A DNA stretch of 64,000 nt from Semisulcospira habei. Taxonomy: Eukaryota > Mollusca > Gastropoda > Semisulcospiridae. The notes below the pieces were generated by a model, which saw only the letters and a list, made by a program, of their open reading frames with translations, did not search any database and was not told where the DNA came from. The stretch is from the NCBI GenBank assembly GCA_036245525.1, contig BTPG01000003.1, positions 137,884,082 through 137,948,081 of the forward strand, given 5' to 3'. Of this stretch, positions 12,476 through 23,594 are shown one piece after another; position 1 is the first letter of the stretch, and the number at the start of each line of letters is the position of its first letter. Position numbers and translations under genes: made by a program.

Positions 12476-13877
12476 CCTGAAGGCAGACTACTGACTTCAT
12501 AACTGTTTCACTGATTTTCAGCCGCAATTGTGCCATGTGATATGGAGTCCCTGTGATGGCTTAAGGCCGGTACTCTGACTGAGAGGCGCCAATTTGTCCA
12601 GGCTTGCCTCTGGGATTATCATGGTCCACCCATTTTCATTCTCCATACACGAAGCTAACCTGGCACTACCCTTGGAATTATTATGTCCATCCATGCCGTC
12701 CCATACACTACCCTTGAGTTTTCGTGGCCGATCAACTCCAGGTCACTTGTCCCTTGTAGGTGGTGTTGAGAGGCGCTTTGTAAACCACGCTATAGTCATG
12801 TGGTTATCTCTCTCCCGTGACTCAAATCACACTGACATAGTTCTTATCAAATTTTTAGTCATTATCCGTCATTCAGTCCCGCAATGCCATATAAGCACTA
12901 CACACAAGCTGTCACAGTCTATTTCCCTGTGACTGACGTAGCGCATACCACAGCCTGTTTTTCTGCTGACACAATGCTGACATATCATTGGCAGCTGACG
13001 AACGCGAGTTGTACGACGTGCGAGACTTCCCTCAAGCTCCCGCACAGCGCACTATTCCAGAAACTTGCGAGTCAGCCCCCTTACACGCTGTACGCGCGCG
13101 AGAGGGCTTACTCACAAGTTTTGTATATCAAAACGCACTCGTCAGGCGCCTATAGCTTGCCATGTGAGCCTGCCAACTGACCAATTTGGCTGCAACTGTG
13201 AGTGGCTTATCCGATGAATGACTTCGTCCGTTCGCATGAAGTGTCATCACCATTCACGGTGCAGAACCTATTTACGTGTATCACAGACATTCTGCACAAA
13301 TTATGCGCGGATTATTTTGCTCAGTTACTAGCTTGCATAAACGGCCAAACAAGCGTAGACGCCAAGACCGACACCTTAGGTATTACTTAGTTTTAGTACA
13401 TGTTGTCAATTTCTGCCTCAATGTCTATTTCAGTTAAAAACGTGGTGTGACAGAACATTAATAAATTAAATAAAGTGAAGCAAACAGATGTCCTACTAAT
13501 GGGGTGTTAGGCGTTTTTTCATTATTTATTAATACAGTTTTAATAAATTGTGGTTTTCTTGTCCTTTCTATTGTGTTTCTTTCTTGTTGGGACGTTCTTT
13601 GCATTTTACACATTTGGCAGTCACATTTTTGGTCTAGATTCTTATTTGTGTTTTTTTTTAAATAGATTTTTGTTTTACCACTCATTTAAGTATTCAAAGA
13701 TACAGTGTAGCCTATAGTATTTTTAGTATTAACCAAAAATTTGGTGGGAGCTCCTCTGACTAAACATTTAGTTGATAACATAGGGTACTTCTTTTTTTTT
13801 TTTTTTAATTGTGTATGCAGTGAGGCAGAATCGAATGCAAACCAAAAAGGTGACTAATTAAAAAAGATAACGAAATT
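12476..13877. other. intergenic with decayed foldback traces
   Basis: At 12590-12745 fragments such as GATTATCATGGTCCACC, CTAACCTGGCACTACCCTTG and CACTACCCTTGAG look like scrambled remains of the AGCTTGGCGCC foldback family. From 12750 to 13877 I see no supportable gene; it is AT-rich with a T-run at 13790-13806. Confidence 0.5.
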
Positions 13878-13966
13878 CCCCCAAAAGAAAGAAACACGCT
13901 TAGAAAGGACAAGTACAGCACAGTTGTGTTGTACTTGTGTTTTCTAATCATATTTCTTTCTTTTGG
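13878..13966. repeat. inverted repeat, CCCCAAAAGAAAG arms
   Basis: CCCCAAAAGAAAGAAA on the left is complementary to TTTCTTTCTTTTGGGG on the right, with an inner AAGTACAGCAC/GTTGTACTT pair. Single copy in the window. Confidence 0.75.
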
Positions 13967-14885
13967 GGATTGTCTTAATAGACCGGTTGCGAGTTCTCTG
14001 GAGCAGCGCGAGAACGCACTCTAGATTACGCGACTTTCAGCCAAGACTAGACTTGGCGATCCACGAAATGTAGGCGGCAACTCGGCTAGCTCTTACAGGT
14101 CACGTTATACATTTAAATTGGGAAGTTCCGGCAGTGCAAGGCCCCGTGTTTTTAAAAATAATTTTTGCCTTGTTTGAAAATTTGCCGGAAGTTGGGCTGA
14201 ATGTTGGAATTTGCTGGAAATTTGTGGTTAGCTGAGAGGAGACATGTTTTGTGCTTTGATTCATACCATCCTGAGCTTATCCAGTGGACAATTGTGGGCC
14301 TATTTTGAGTTGCCTTTGACGTAGTGATTTGAGGGGCACGCTGATTTCAGCTGTGCTTGGGTGTGGGGTTGGTAAGGAATCAGGTTCATAGCCAAGAAAT
14401 GAGACTGTCAATGTGCTGTTTTTTTGGTTATTTTGTGCATGACAAATGTGCAGCTGGTGGGCATGGGGAATTGAAATATTAGGGGATGCCTGGGACTGAC
14501 TAAGGCTAAGAGACTGGACAGTACGGAAACAGCACTGTGGTCCGTGGCCTGTCAGGTGCACCACATACCATATGTGACATAGACCGGAAACTGGTTTCAT
14601 CGAGTTTGGATGTTTGCAGTTGGAAAAGTAAGAAAATCATGAAAAATTTGAAATTTTGCCAAAAAAACGCTGTGCATGCAGTTTTATAGGCGTTTTGGCA
14701 TGTTTTGCGTGGCAACACCCTGTTTACCTGCACTGTGAGCTAGCTTTAGTGTGTTTGCTCATTTATTTTTTGTCTTACAGATAGTCATGAGTCTTTCCTT
14801 CGACCATGAGCTGTGACCTTTGACCTTGACCTTGAAAGGGGTGGGGTTTGGGGTGTTCAGTTTGATACTAGGGGTTTAGGTTGGA
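13967..14885. other. intergenic, nothing recognised
   Basis: No domain, RNA gene or repeat family is recognised before the SINE-like element. Confidence 0.4.
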
Positions 14886-15270
14886 TTGATTGATTGTACA
14901 TTGCTTAACGTCCCGACAGCAACAAGGCTTTCTCAGGACGTGCCTGCACTGCTTGTGAAAAAAAAACCTAAACAGAACATTGAATGTATGTCGCCAGCCG
15001 GTCAAATACATTAAATAAACCTAACACATGGGGCCTAAATAAAGCTAAGACCATTTAGCAACACACATCCAATATCAAGAGCTACGGGCAGTGCAGACAG
15101 TAGGGAGAGTTTTAAAAAGGCAAATACAGGTGAATGGACAAAGGGTAGACAGAAACACATGCCCCAGAATAGAGAGAAAAACCCACCCTGTGGGGCTGAC
15201 CAGGGTGACCCTGGGAACTAAAAAATACCTAACCCCACCCAAGTCCCCCAGGGCAGACCCGGGTGGGGGG
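14886..15270 (-). mobile_element. unclassified SINE-like retroposon (type B)
   Basis: A 385-bp element with a perfect 15-bp target-site duplication GGGGTTTAGGTTGGA (14871-14885 and 15271-15285). On the minus strand it begins with CACCCGGGTCTGCCC. It ends in CGGGACGTTAAGCAATGTAC followed by (AATC)n. A second full copy lies at 42532-42915 and a 3'-truncated one at 31689-31908. I find no clear tRNA A/B boxes and no coding capacity, so it must move in trans, presumably using a LINE recognising its 3' end. Confidence 0.85.
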
Positions 15271-15285
15271 GGGGTTTAGGTTGGA

Positions 15286-16230
15286 GGGGGCGGGGGTTGG
15301 GGGCTTAAGGTCAAAGGTTAAGATAAAAAAAACTACAATGAAACAGTGTTAGCATGTGCATTTAATCAGACAGCTGACCTCAGAGTCAAATAAGTGGCCA
15401 AAATAATGTGACATGCAGAAGTGTTATTTTGCATGGTCCTACTACACTGGTTGCATCTGAGGTGTTATTCTGCTGTAATTGTCATGAGGGATGTCTCTGG
15501 TGTCTATTCTAAACCAAACACAAGCACTTGTACACTGCGTAAAGCTCATTTGAGTGCATTGTTATGGGACCAGCAGTTGCAGGCACCAGTACAGGCTTTT
15601 ACAGGAGTGTTCACAAGTTTGGCACACACATGCCTACAGCATCTGCAAGGTGAGCTGAGGTGTTTTGAGACTCTGACAAGTGTGTTTTATATAAAAATGA
15701 ACGGTACATAACCATTTCTCTGCTACCTCCTAAATAAGCACCCCAGACACTTGTTAGCGTATGCGGTGTGTCCCGCATAGCATAGTTTTGGTTGTTTTGT
15801 ACAGTCTTTTTCCTATGGGATAGCTCAGTAGACTTAATGTCTAAATTGTAGAGCTGTTTCATGACCCCTTTTGCCTGAGGAAAGATTGCCAGCAGCATAC
15901 AGGGCATGGCAGCTGGTTACAGGCCTCTTGCAGCTTGTTGTCACCAGACAAGGTCAATGAGGATGCCTGGGCGTTGTCTTTTGGGCTGCCCTAAGATACA
16001 CAAGGAAATGGCCTTGGGTCTAAAAGCTCATTTTTCATCAGTGTCAGTGTCATGGTAACTTTTTTAAGTTGTCCAGCCCACCAGAAGTCAGTTTGACTGT
16101 ATTGCATGCGTGTGTAAACTTGGGAAAACAGAAAAAGTAGGGGGGGTAGGAAATGGAATAATATGAAAAAATAAACTTTCATGTGCCTGTGCCTCAAATG
16201 CAACATTTCTGAAGATCAGATGTACTTGAT
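15286..16230. other. intergenic, nothing recognised
   Basis: No gene supportable. Short open frames on both strands lack family motifs. Confidence 0.4.
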
Positions 16231-16249
16231 GTACATGCCAATTTTGCAG

Positions 16250-17319
16250 CCTTTAAAACCAAGAAAAAGCTCAAGCTGAACGTCATCCAGTGTTATGCGC
16301 CCACTAATGACAGTGACGAGGAAGAGAAACAAGAGTTCTACGACCGACTCAAGAGTGCCTTGGACAAATGTGCGGAGCGAGACATCACCATCGTCATGGG
16401 CGATTTTAATGCCAAATTAGGGGAGGACAACACCGGATACGAAGAGGTGATGGGGAGACAGGGACTAGGCTCGGAGATGAGTGAGAACGGGGAGAGGTTT
16501 GTAGACTTGTGTGCTCTAAACAGACATGTCATTGGAGGCAGCATCTTCCCACACAGAAGAATACACAAAGCAACTTGGGTCTCACCTGACCATACAACAG
16601 AGAACCAAATAGACCATATCTGCATTAGCAAGAAATTTAGAAGATCCCTTCAAGATGTTCGAGTGAGGAGGGGAGCAGATGTCGCCTCCGACCACCATCT
16701 GCTTACCTTAAGAATGAAGCTGAAGCTAAAGAAAAGCCGCACAGAGACAAGAAGACAGCGCTATAATGTAGGCCTCCTGAGAGAAACTGGAGTTAGAGAA
16801 GAGTTCAAACTGGTGCTGTCCAACCGGTTTCAAGCGCTACAGGAGCTAGTAAATGAAGAGGAGGAGGTCACCACAGAGCAGCAGTGGAAGGCAGTTAGAG
16901 AGGCGCTGAACTCAACCTGCAAAGACACTGTAGGGTTCAGGAAACACCATCACAAGGACTGGCTGTCGGCACAGACCTTGAAGAAGATAGAAGTGAGGAA
17001 GCAGAAGAAAGCAGTTGTCAACAACAGTCGCACGAGAGCAGCCAAAGTAAGGGCACAGGGGGAATACTGGGAAGCCAACCGCGAGGTGAAGAGGAGTATC
17101 AGGGCAGACAAGAGGGCCTACACAGACAGCCTGGCAGCAGAGGCAGAAAAGGCAGCACTGAGGCAGCGGCAACATGAAACAGCTCTACGACATTACCAGA
17201 AGATTGTCGGGCAAGTATGGCCATACAGAAAGACCAGTAAAAGACAAAGAAGGCAAGCCTATTGCAGACAGAGCAGACCAACTCGACAGATGGGCCGAGT
17301 ATTTTGAAGAGTTACTGAA
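16250..17319 (+). pseudogene. RTE endonuclease domain and linker (copy 2)
   Basis: Open from the left boundary. Contains NVIQCYAPT, the metal-binding IVMGDFNAKLG, a TENQIDHICIS stretch and VASDHHLL, which are APE-type endonuclease signatures of LINEs. The N-terminal motifs of the fold are missing. A basic, Glu/Lys-rich linker follows. A 4-nt insertion near 17157 throws the frame off, and the linker resumes in another frame (17174 onward) until the LTR at 17320. Confidence 0.88.
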
Positions 17320-18577
17320 TGTAACGCACGCAGACTTGCCCACAGTCGTACGCACAGACTCTCACGCAACAGACGCATACACCGCCACTGACTCAGACGG
17401 GCGCATTCATGCGGTAAAACAAACACACGGGCTCCCTTTCTAAAGTAACCTTTATACAGTATAAATGAAAAAGAATGACTTCAATGACTATCAACTATAT
17501 ACAATGTTCTACTATCACACCACACACGTATCACAGTATCTTTGCCAGGCTAGGTTTTAGTCTCTCAATGTCTCCAACCTGTTTGATGTTGCCTGGTTAC
17601 GTTGGTCCTTCTCACGTCTAGGCGTGAAAGTCCTTCGTCGTACGCGTATTGCCGTCCTGTCTCTTCGGGCACGGACGTCCTCGTTCTCGTACGGTACTCA
17701 GTTTTCACTTGGACTTGGGTGTCTTGGTCCCAGTCAGAATCACTCAGAAGAGCTGGAGGGATGACCTCACGTAGGTCCACTCCTGCGACTTGACGTCTCG
17801 GCGTCCGTCTTCCACTCTCGTTACAAGAACTCTAAATAGACAACAAAAGTCCCAACGTAACACTTGCTAAACACACAACATATTGGATCAATGAGAAACG
17901 TCACGTAACCTGGCTGATACAAATAACTCACACGTTCATTCACACACACACACGTGCTTCATAAACTATTTTCGTATCACCCCCATATCTGTCACTATCT
18001 TGAAACGGACTATAGCCTAACTGGCACTCTTGCTATACATTACTCTATACCCTGGAAAAGACTATGCTTAACCAACCACGTACTATCTTCATAGCGGCTT
18101 AGACATACACACTTCATATTCCTTTAGTCATCTAACTCGGTAAACAACTGTATACAAAAACACCGGTTACTTCACCGAATTCTAAACATACTATACTAAA
18201 CCAAACCGGAACACCGCTATACAACCACATTAATCTTACCACGCATACTGTCTTTAACTAAACAACTATCAATACTAAGTTTATAGAAACATACCTGAAA
18301 TCTAGGCTTCAGAGTCAGGGAATGCGGGCTAGGTAACTCAACCGTTCCATACGACAAAACAGCCCGCAATAACCAAACTAGACCTCTGACAGTCACAGCT
18401 TCCGCCTAGAACTCACTAAACATTACTCACTACAAATCCCGTGCTAACCATGTCCTACAGCTTTCACGTGCGTCTACTAGTGCCACACGGACTTTCGGCA
18501 AACAAACCGTTAACAAAAACCGTACCGTACTAATCCTACTAAATGAGCACTATGCCCGAGCATAGAGCTTCATCACA
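17320..18577. mobile_element. solo LTR of an LTR retrotransposon
   Basis: A 1258-bp insertion beginning TGTAACG and ending CATCACA, that is TG...CA with TGT/ACA ends. It is flanked by CTGAA on both sides (17315-17319 and 18578-18582), a 5-bp duplication typical of LTR elements. It lacks open reading frames with retroviral motifs. A TATA-like TTTATACAGTATAAATG lies near 17450-17466. It inserted into the RTE copy, so it is younger. The strand of the LTR is not certain. Confidence 0.85.
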
Positions 18578-18582
18578 CTGAA

Positions 18583-20172
18583 CAGACCTAGCCCACCCGA
18601 CCCCCCAGACATCCAGCCGGCAGAGACCGACCTACCCATCAGCTGTGACAGACCCAGCCGGGAAGAGATCAGAAGAGCAGTGGCATTTTTGAAGAACGGC
18701 AAAGCAGCAGGCCCAGATGGCATCCCAGCGGAGTCTCTGAAAGCAGACCTAGAGACAACAGTGGAGATGCTGTACCCACTGTTTGGAAAGATCTGGGAAG
18801 AGGATGTGATGCCGGCTGACTGGAAGGAGGGGTACCTAATCAAGCTTCCCAAGAAAGGCGACCTCAGCAAGTGTTCCAACTACAGAGGAATCACCTTGCT
18901 GTCAGTACCAGGAAAGGTCTTCAACAGGATCATCCTGGAGAGAATGAAGAGCTCCGTTGACCCCCAGCTGAGAGACCAGCAAGCAGGATTCAGGAAGAAC
19001 CGATCATGCACAGACCAGATCGCCACTCTCCGCATCATCGTGGAACAGTCTCTGGAGTGGAGCTCCCCGCTGTACGTCAACTTTGTGGATTATGAGAAAG
19101 CATTTGACAGTGTGGACCGAGAGACTCTGTGGAAACTCCTACGACACTACGGTGTACCCACAAAGCTCGTCCGCCTGATCAAGAGCAGCTACGATGGCAT
19201 GACATGTCGCGTGATCCACGAAGGGCAGTTCACCAGGGAGCTCCAGGTCAGAACTGGTGTCAGGCAGGGGTGTCTGCTGTCTCCGTTCCTCTTCCTACTG
19301 GCCATAGACTGGGTCATGAAGATGACCACAGAGCACAGACGAAGTGGAATACAGTGGACACTGTGGACACAGCTTGACGACCTCGATTTTGCAGACGACT
19401 TGGCATTACTGTCCCATACTCATCAACAAATGCAGGACAAGACCACGAGGCTTGCTGACATCTCGTCCCAAGTGGGCCTCACCATTCACAAACAGAAAAC
19501 AAAGACAATGAGGCTGAACGCAACCAGGGAAGAACCAGTCTTGCTTGCTGGCACCCCGTTAGAGGAGGTGGAGTCCTTCACCTAACTCGGGAGCATCATA
19601 GACAAAAAAGGCGGCACTGACGCAGATGTCAGAGCACGAATCGGTAAAGCCAGAGCAGCCTTTCTCCAGTTGAAAAAAGTGTGGAGTTCCAGAGAGATGT
19701 CACAACACACCAAAGTCCGGATTTTCAACTCCAATGTAAAGCAGTTCTCCTATATGGAGCAGAGACTTGGAGATTGACAAAAACCACAGTCAACAGAGTA
19801 CAGACCTTCATGAACAGTTGCCTTAGAAGAATTTTGAAAATCCACTGGCCAGAGAAGATCAGCAACGTCAGACTCTGGGAGAGAACAGAGCAGATAACAG
19901 CAGAGAATGAAATTGGGCGAAGAAGATGGGGATGGATCGTTCACAGTCTGAGAAAGCCAGCTTCCAGTATCACTAGGCAGGCATTGTCATGGAACCCCCA
20001 GGGAAAGAGGAAAAGAGGTAGGCCGAGAAACTCATGGCGTCGAGACCTCCAAGCAGACATCAAGAGACTGGGAACCACCTTGAGTAGAATCGAAGGAGAA
20101 GCACAGGACAGGAGTTGCTGGAGGTCTCTCGTCGACGGCCTATACCCGGGTAGGGGTGACAGGCGTAAGTAA
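18583..20172 (+). pseudogene. RTE reverse transcriptase (copy 2)
   Basis: RT with KAAGPDGIPAESLKA, LPKKGDLSKCSNYRGI, DYEKAFDSVD, GVRQGCLLSPF and FADDLALL (catalytic DD near 19393-19398). It is uninterrupted from about 18583 to the TAA at 19583. After the stop and a one-base deletion near 19737, the C-terminal block ([25 protein letters not shown]) continues in the next frame to 20172. The RT core is better preserved than in copy 1, but the protein is not complete. Confidence 0.88.
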
Positions 20173-20200
20173 GTAAGTAAGTAAGTACATGCCAATTTTG

Positions 20201-20903
20201 GAGGCATTCTGACCATATCTAGGCTGTTTTTCATGGCATCAGATATGCATGATCCAACACATCAACAGCATTGTGAACGCCACATCAAGGCACTTCACTT
20301 TGGGTTTGACTTAGCTATTGTCTAAGGTTGCACTGATGGCAGATTGAATGGTGTTCAGGTGGGACAGTTTCTCTGACACGCTTAGCCGATACTGTTTTGC
20401 TGTGAATCACAAGTAATATGCGGCAAAATTTAAGCTGACGTTGACAAAGGACTGAGGACGATTGCTTCCTGGTCATACAGTTGTCACAATACAACCTTTG
20501 TTTAAGTTTTTCTGGAAATAATGCTGCGGTAAACGATCTCTCAACGTACATTAAAACTACAGTAATGGCGATGAAGCCAGTCAGCCACAGTGGCTTAGGA
20601 AAATGGTCTGCCATGTCGTAACAACAGCTAGTATAATTATTTAACTTTGTTATACCAACAGTAGATGTATCTTATTAATGCAAACTGCTAGCGTTGGGTA
20701 ATTTCACCGAAATAATTTGTTTCTGTACCGGCAGTTCTCCTGCTTGAAACTGCCGATCGGTCAATATTGACGTGCTGTGCTTGCTCACGGCCCAATACGT
20801 TGTATCGCCTCTCGCGCAAAAGAACACCCTAGTTTGGGCCGCGATAAGCAATGATGTGTTGAATTCTGGGGACAAGAAAGACATTCACAGACATGGAAAA
20901 TCT
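20201..20903. other. intergenic, nothing recognised
   Basis: No gene or repeat family recognised. Confidence 0.4.
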
Positions 20904-21279
20904 TCTAACCCATTCAGCCCTGACGCACTACAGCAGGAGATGGATCGACCATAATAATTCAAGGGCGTACGTTGTGTGAGGAACTTTGTGTCGCCAGTGT
21001 TGACATTTGCAGAAGAGAAGACATTGTATCAGTGTTGGTGCATTTGGAAATGCATTGTGTGGAGATCGCATCGCTGAATTAAAATATTGTTGGAACTGTT
21101 ACTCCAGTGTAGCCTACATCCTTAAGCCATGTGTGACGGGTTGCAGCTGAATGAAGTTTATGTAAAAGAACCTTACGTGCGTGCGTCTGGTGTGTTTATC
21201 ATACTACGACTACGACCCCACCACGTAACAATGGTCGATCCATCTCCCTGCTGTAGTGCGTCAGGGCTGAATGGGTTAA
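20904..21279. mobile_element. foldback MITE with foreign centre
   Basis: Outer arms CTAACCCATTCAGCCCTGACGC...GGATCGACC and the exact inverse ending GGGTTAA bound a 258-bp centre (20973-21230) unrelated to the palindrome. The centre starts TGTGTGAGG and ends CCACGTAACA, which is LTR-like. I find no target duplication, and the inner arms on one side are missing, so this is an insertion with loss or a replacement. Confidence 0.65.
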
Positions 21280-21554
21280 GTGTGTTTTCTTTGTTGTGAA
21301 TTTCTCTCAATAATCAAAGGAGTTTAATTACAAACTGAGCGTGTTTGTGAATCTTTGTTAGGAATTGCGTTTAGTTGTGTGCGCCATCGATTCAATTTAC
21401 CCCATACACATCCACGTTCCGTACCGCTAGATTGACGCAGACACGTTTAATTACGACTGTTCCTTGTCCTTAAACTTCCTTAGCTCTTCTGTCGCAAATA
21501 GAAACCCGGAACATTTCCCGTTGAGGATGTAAATAAGGCTGATATCCGCCAGTA
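21280..21554. other. intergenic, nothing recognised
   Basis: Unique sequence with no coding signature. Confidence 0.4.
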
Positions 21555-21621
21555 AGAAGCATAGATTCTCATGAGTCTCTGCGGCCGCACGGGGACTCAT
21601 GAGAATCTATGCCTCTTGCAG
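21555..21621. repeat. foldback repeat, CATAGATTCTCATGAG type
   Basis: A nearly perfect palindrome: AGAAGCATAGATTCTCATGAG and its inverse, around a CTGCGGCCGCA-like centre. The best copy of this family in the window. Confidence 0.8.
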
Positions 21622-22154
21622 ACTGTGAGAGAGTGAACAGAATTTTGATTTGAATCCGTACAAGGCCCCCCCCCCCAACCCCCCCCCCCCCACTCTCCCG
21701 GCTGTGTAAGGGTTTGGTATGTCAATTGACGCACAAACTGATGGCGGATACGCTATTGTCACCTTGGACGTGAGATAAAACTTCGCTGCTCGAAAAGCTT
21801 TAAGTCAAATCGAATGAATGTCAGTCAGTCAGTCAAAATTTTGCCACCACGCGGGTGATCGATGTCGAAGATTCTAGTTTGCTGAACATTTGTTTTATCA
21901 AGGAGATAATGCATTAATTTAAAAATGAGAACAAAAGAACGAATTAAGTTTAATGTGCGAGAGATCATAACCGTTTGCAGGAATCGTCGCAACAATAAAC
22001 GCTACTTATAGCCAAACGGTTTACCCTTCGTACATGCAGGTACTGAAAAAAAAGAGAAGAAAAACAAGAAGTATTACCGGTGGCTGCTTGCTGGAGGAGT
22101 TTAATGGGTCAACTGACTGGTCATGGCCATTGTACTTACAGCTTTGTACCGGTG
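21622..22154. other. intergenic with poly-C runs
   Basis: C-runs at 21666-21692. GAATCGTCGCAACAATAAACGC near 21980 resembles part of the CAGGAATCATCG palindromes at 33711 and 35090. No gene. Confidence 0.4.
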
Positions 22155-22300
22155 GCTTGGTTGGTTAGTTCGGGGTTTAACGTAAACGGCAACGGAGTGA
22201 TAATGTCTATGGAGTGCGACCTGAACACTGATCAGTTCGGCCGCACTGCAACTTTGATTTACCAGGACTTTTAACGGACACGCTATCTGAAAAAGCCTAC
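22155..22300 (-). mobile_element. tRNA-SINE body, 5'-truncated and decayed
   Basis: Shares TTAGTTCGGGGTTTAACGT, GAGTGCGACCTGAACACTGATC and TTTGATTTACCAGGACTTT with the element at 9684-10010. It lacks the tRNA head. Confidence 0.75.
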
Positions 22301-22313
22301 TCGCACAAGGGGA

Positions 22314-22527
22314 TTAAACCATTTAACCCTGACGCACTACAGCAGGAGATGGATCGACCATGATAATTCAAAGGTAGTGCCAGATTATCCTGGCGCCTGT
22401 CGGCACCAAGCTAATTTGGCACTACTCTTGAATTATCATGGTCGATCCATCTCTTGCAACAGACGCATAGTCGTTAGATGACGCCTCCAAAATTTGCGAA
22501 ATACGTGCGTCGGGCTGAATGAGTTAA
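22314..22527. mobile_element. foldback MITE, TTAA-bounded
   Basis: TTAA on both sides. A palindromic core carries GATGGATCGACCATGATAATTC on both arms (visible at 22347 and 22430) around a GGCGCC-type centre. The right third (about 22465-22520, GACGCCTCCAAAATTTGCG) resembles the left third of 23380-23594 in inverse, so members have exchanged outer arms. Confidence 0.82.
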
Positions 22528-22570
22528 ATGTGTCAATGGACCAGTCATAACCAGCGCACAAGTGGCTTAC

Positions 22571-22784
22571 TTAACTCATTCTACCCCAACACCGAAATCC
22601 CCAAATGTTGCCATTGTCCTCTGAAGACAGCATTGCCTTGCAGGACACAGATCGACCACGATAGTTCAAGGGTGATGCCAGAATAGCTTGGCGCCCATAG
22701 GCGCCAAGCTATTCTGGCATCACCCTTGAACTATCATGGTCGATCCTTATCTTACTGTGGTGTGTCTGGGGTAGAAAGAGTTAG
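22571..22784. mobile_element. foldback MITE, CTCATTCTACCCC type
   Basis: Near-identical sister of 5432-5645. Ends TTAACTCATTCTACCCC / GGGGTAGAAAGAGTTAG. The central palindrome has long almost perfect arms (GATAGTTCAAGGGTGATGCC). Confidence 0.82.
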
Positions 22785-22834
22785 ACGAAGAAAAAAAAAA
22801 ATGCGATGCGAACTGATCAATCCAGATAAAATCA

Positions 22835-23055
22835 CAGTGTGCAAAAGACCATCGGGCCGACGTCGGACCGATGACCTTTTGCGCATTGCAATATGCTTTC
22901 GTGTTTTGCGAGTAACTGGAGTATCTCTGCAGCTTACCCTTTCAGCGCCAAGAGCAAGGGCTGAGATCAGTCCCAGCGATCAAAAGGTCATCGGGCCGAC
23001 GTCGGCCGCGCTCGGGCCGACCGCGGTCGACGTCTGCCCGATAACCTTTTGCTCA
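22835..23055. repeat. two CGACGTCG-type palindromes
   Basis: One compact copy (22835-22888) and one with an extra GC-rich centre (22978-23055), 90 bp apart. Both have GCAAAAG.CCATCGGGCCGA-like arms or close variants, as at 4484-4541. Confidence 0.75.
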
Positions 23056-23379
23056 CCGGAATCGAGCGACGGATAACGACTGATACAGACGATTTCCTTT
23101 CTAGGTGAAGGTGTGTAGGTGAGTGCCGAGTGAGGGCATTTGCTCAATCGATAACCTGTTTTTTTTTCTTTCGGTCGGCCTTGTGGATTGTAGACGGACG
23201 GAATATTGAGACTTAAAAAAAAAAATGTTATAGAATAAACCGCGCTCAATGAACAAATGATGATGATGATGATTACATGTAGAGAACAAGCCCACTGACG
23301 CAGCATTTGAAAGAAAGGATGCACAGGTTCGTTGGGGTGATGTGTGGAAAATAGATGTACTGTTTATAAGCTCTTCCAG
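23056..23379. other. intergenic, nothing recognised
   Basis: A (GAT)n run at 23260-23273; nothing else seen. Confidence 0.4.
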
Positions 23380-23594
23380 TTAACTTATTCACCCCGGCGC
23401 ACGTATTTCCCACATTTTGGAGGCGTCATCTAATGACTATGCACCAGTTGCCGGAGATGGCTCGACCATGATAATTCAAGGGCAGTGCCAGATTAGCTCG
23501 GCGCCGACAGGCGCCAAGCTAATCTGGCACTGCCCTTGAATTTATCATGGTCGACCCATCTCCTGCTGTAGTGCGTCAGGGCTGAATGGGTTAA
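23380..23594. mobile_element. foldback MITE, TTAA-bounded
   Basis: A 215-bp element with TTAA at each end. Left terminus TTAACTTATTCACCCC, right terminus GGGCTGAATGGGTTAA. Central arms CATGATAATTCAAGGGCAG and inverse, around GGCGCC. The best complete example for defining the family. Confidence 0.85.

Larger units (their letters stand above)
16247..20184 (+). mobile_element. RTE-type non-LTR retrotransposon copy 2, with solo LTR inside
   Basis: A longer RTE copy that includes most of the endonuclease. It is flanked by a perfect 16-bp target-site duplication GTACATGCCAATTTTG (16231-16246 and 20185-20200) and ends in (GTAA)n. Its 5' end is truncated within the endonuclease. A solo LTR at 17320-18577 interrupts it between the linker and RT. 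Lesions: an extra CTGA at about 17157, a TAA at 19583-19585 where copy 1 reads TAT, and a one-base loss near 19737. Confidence 0.9.
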
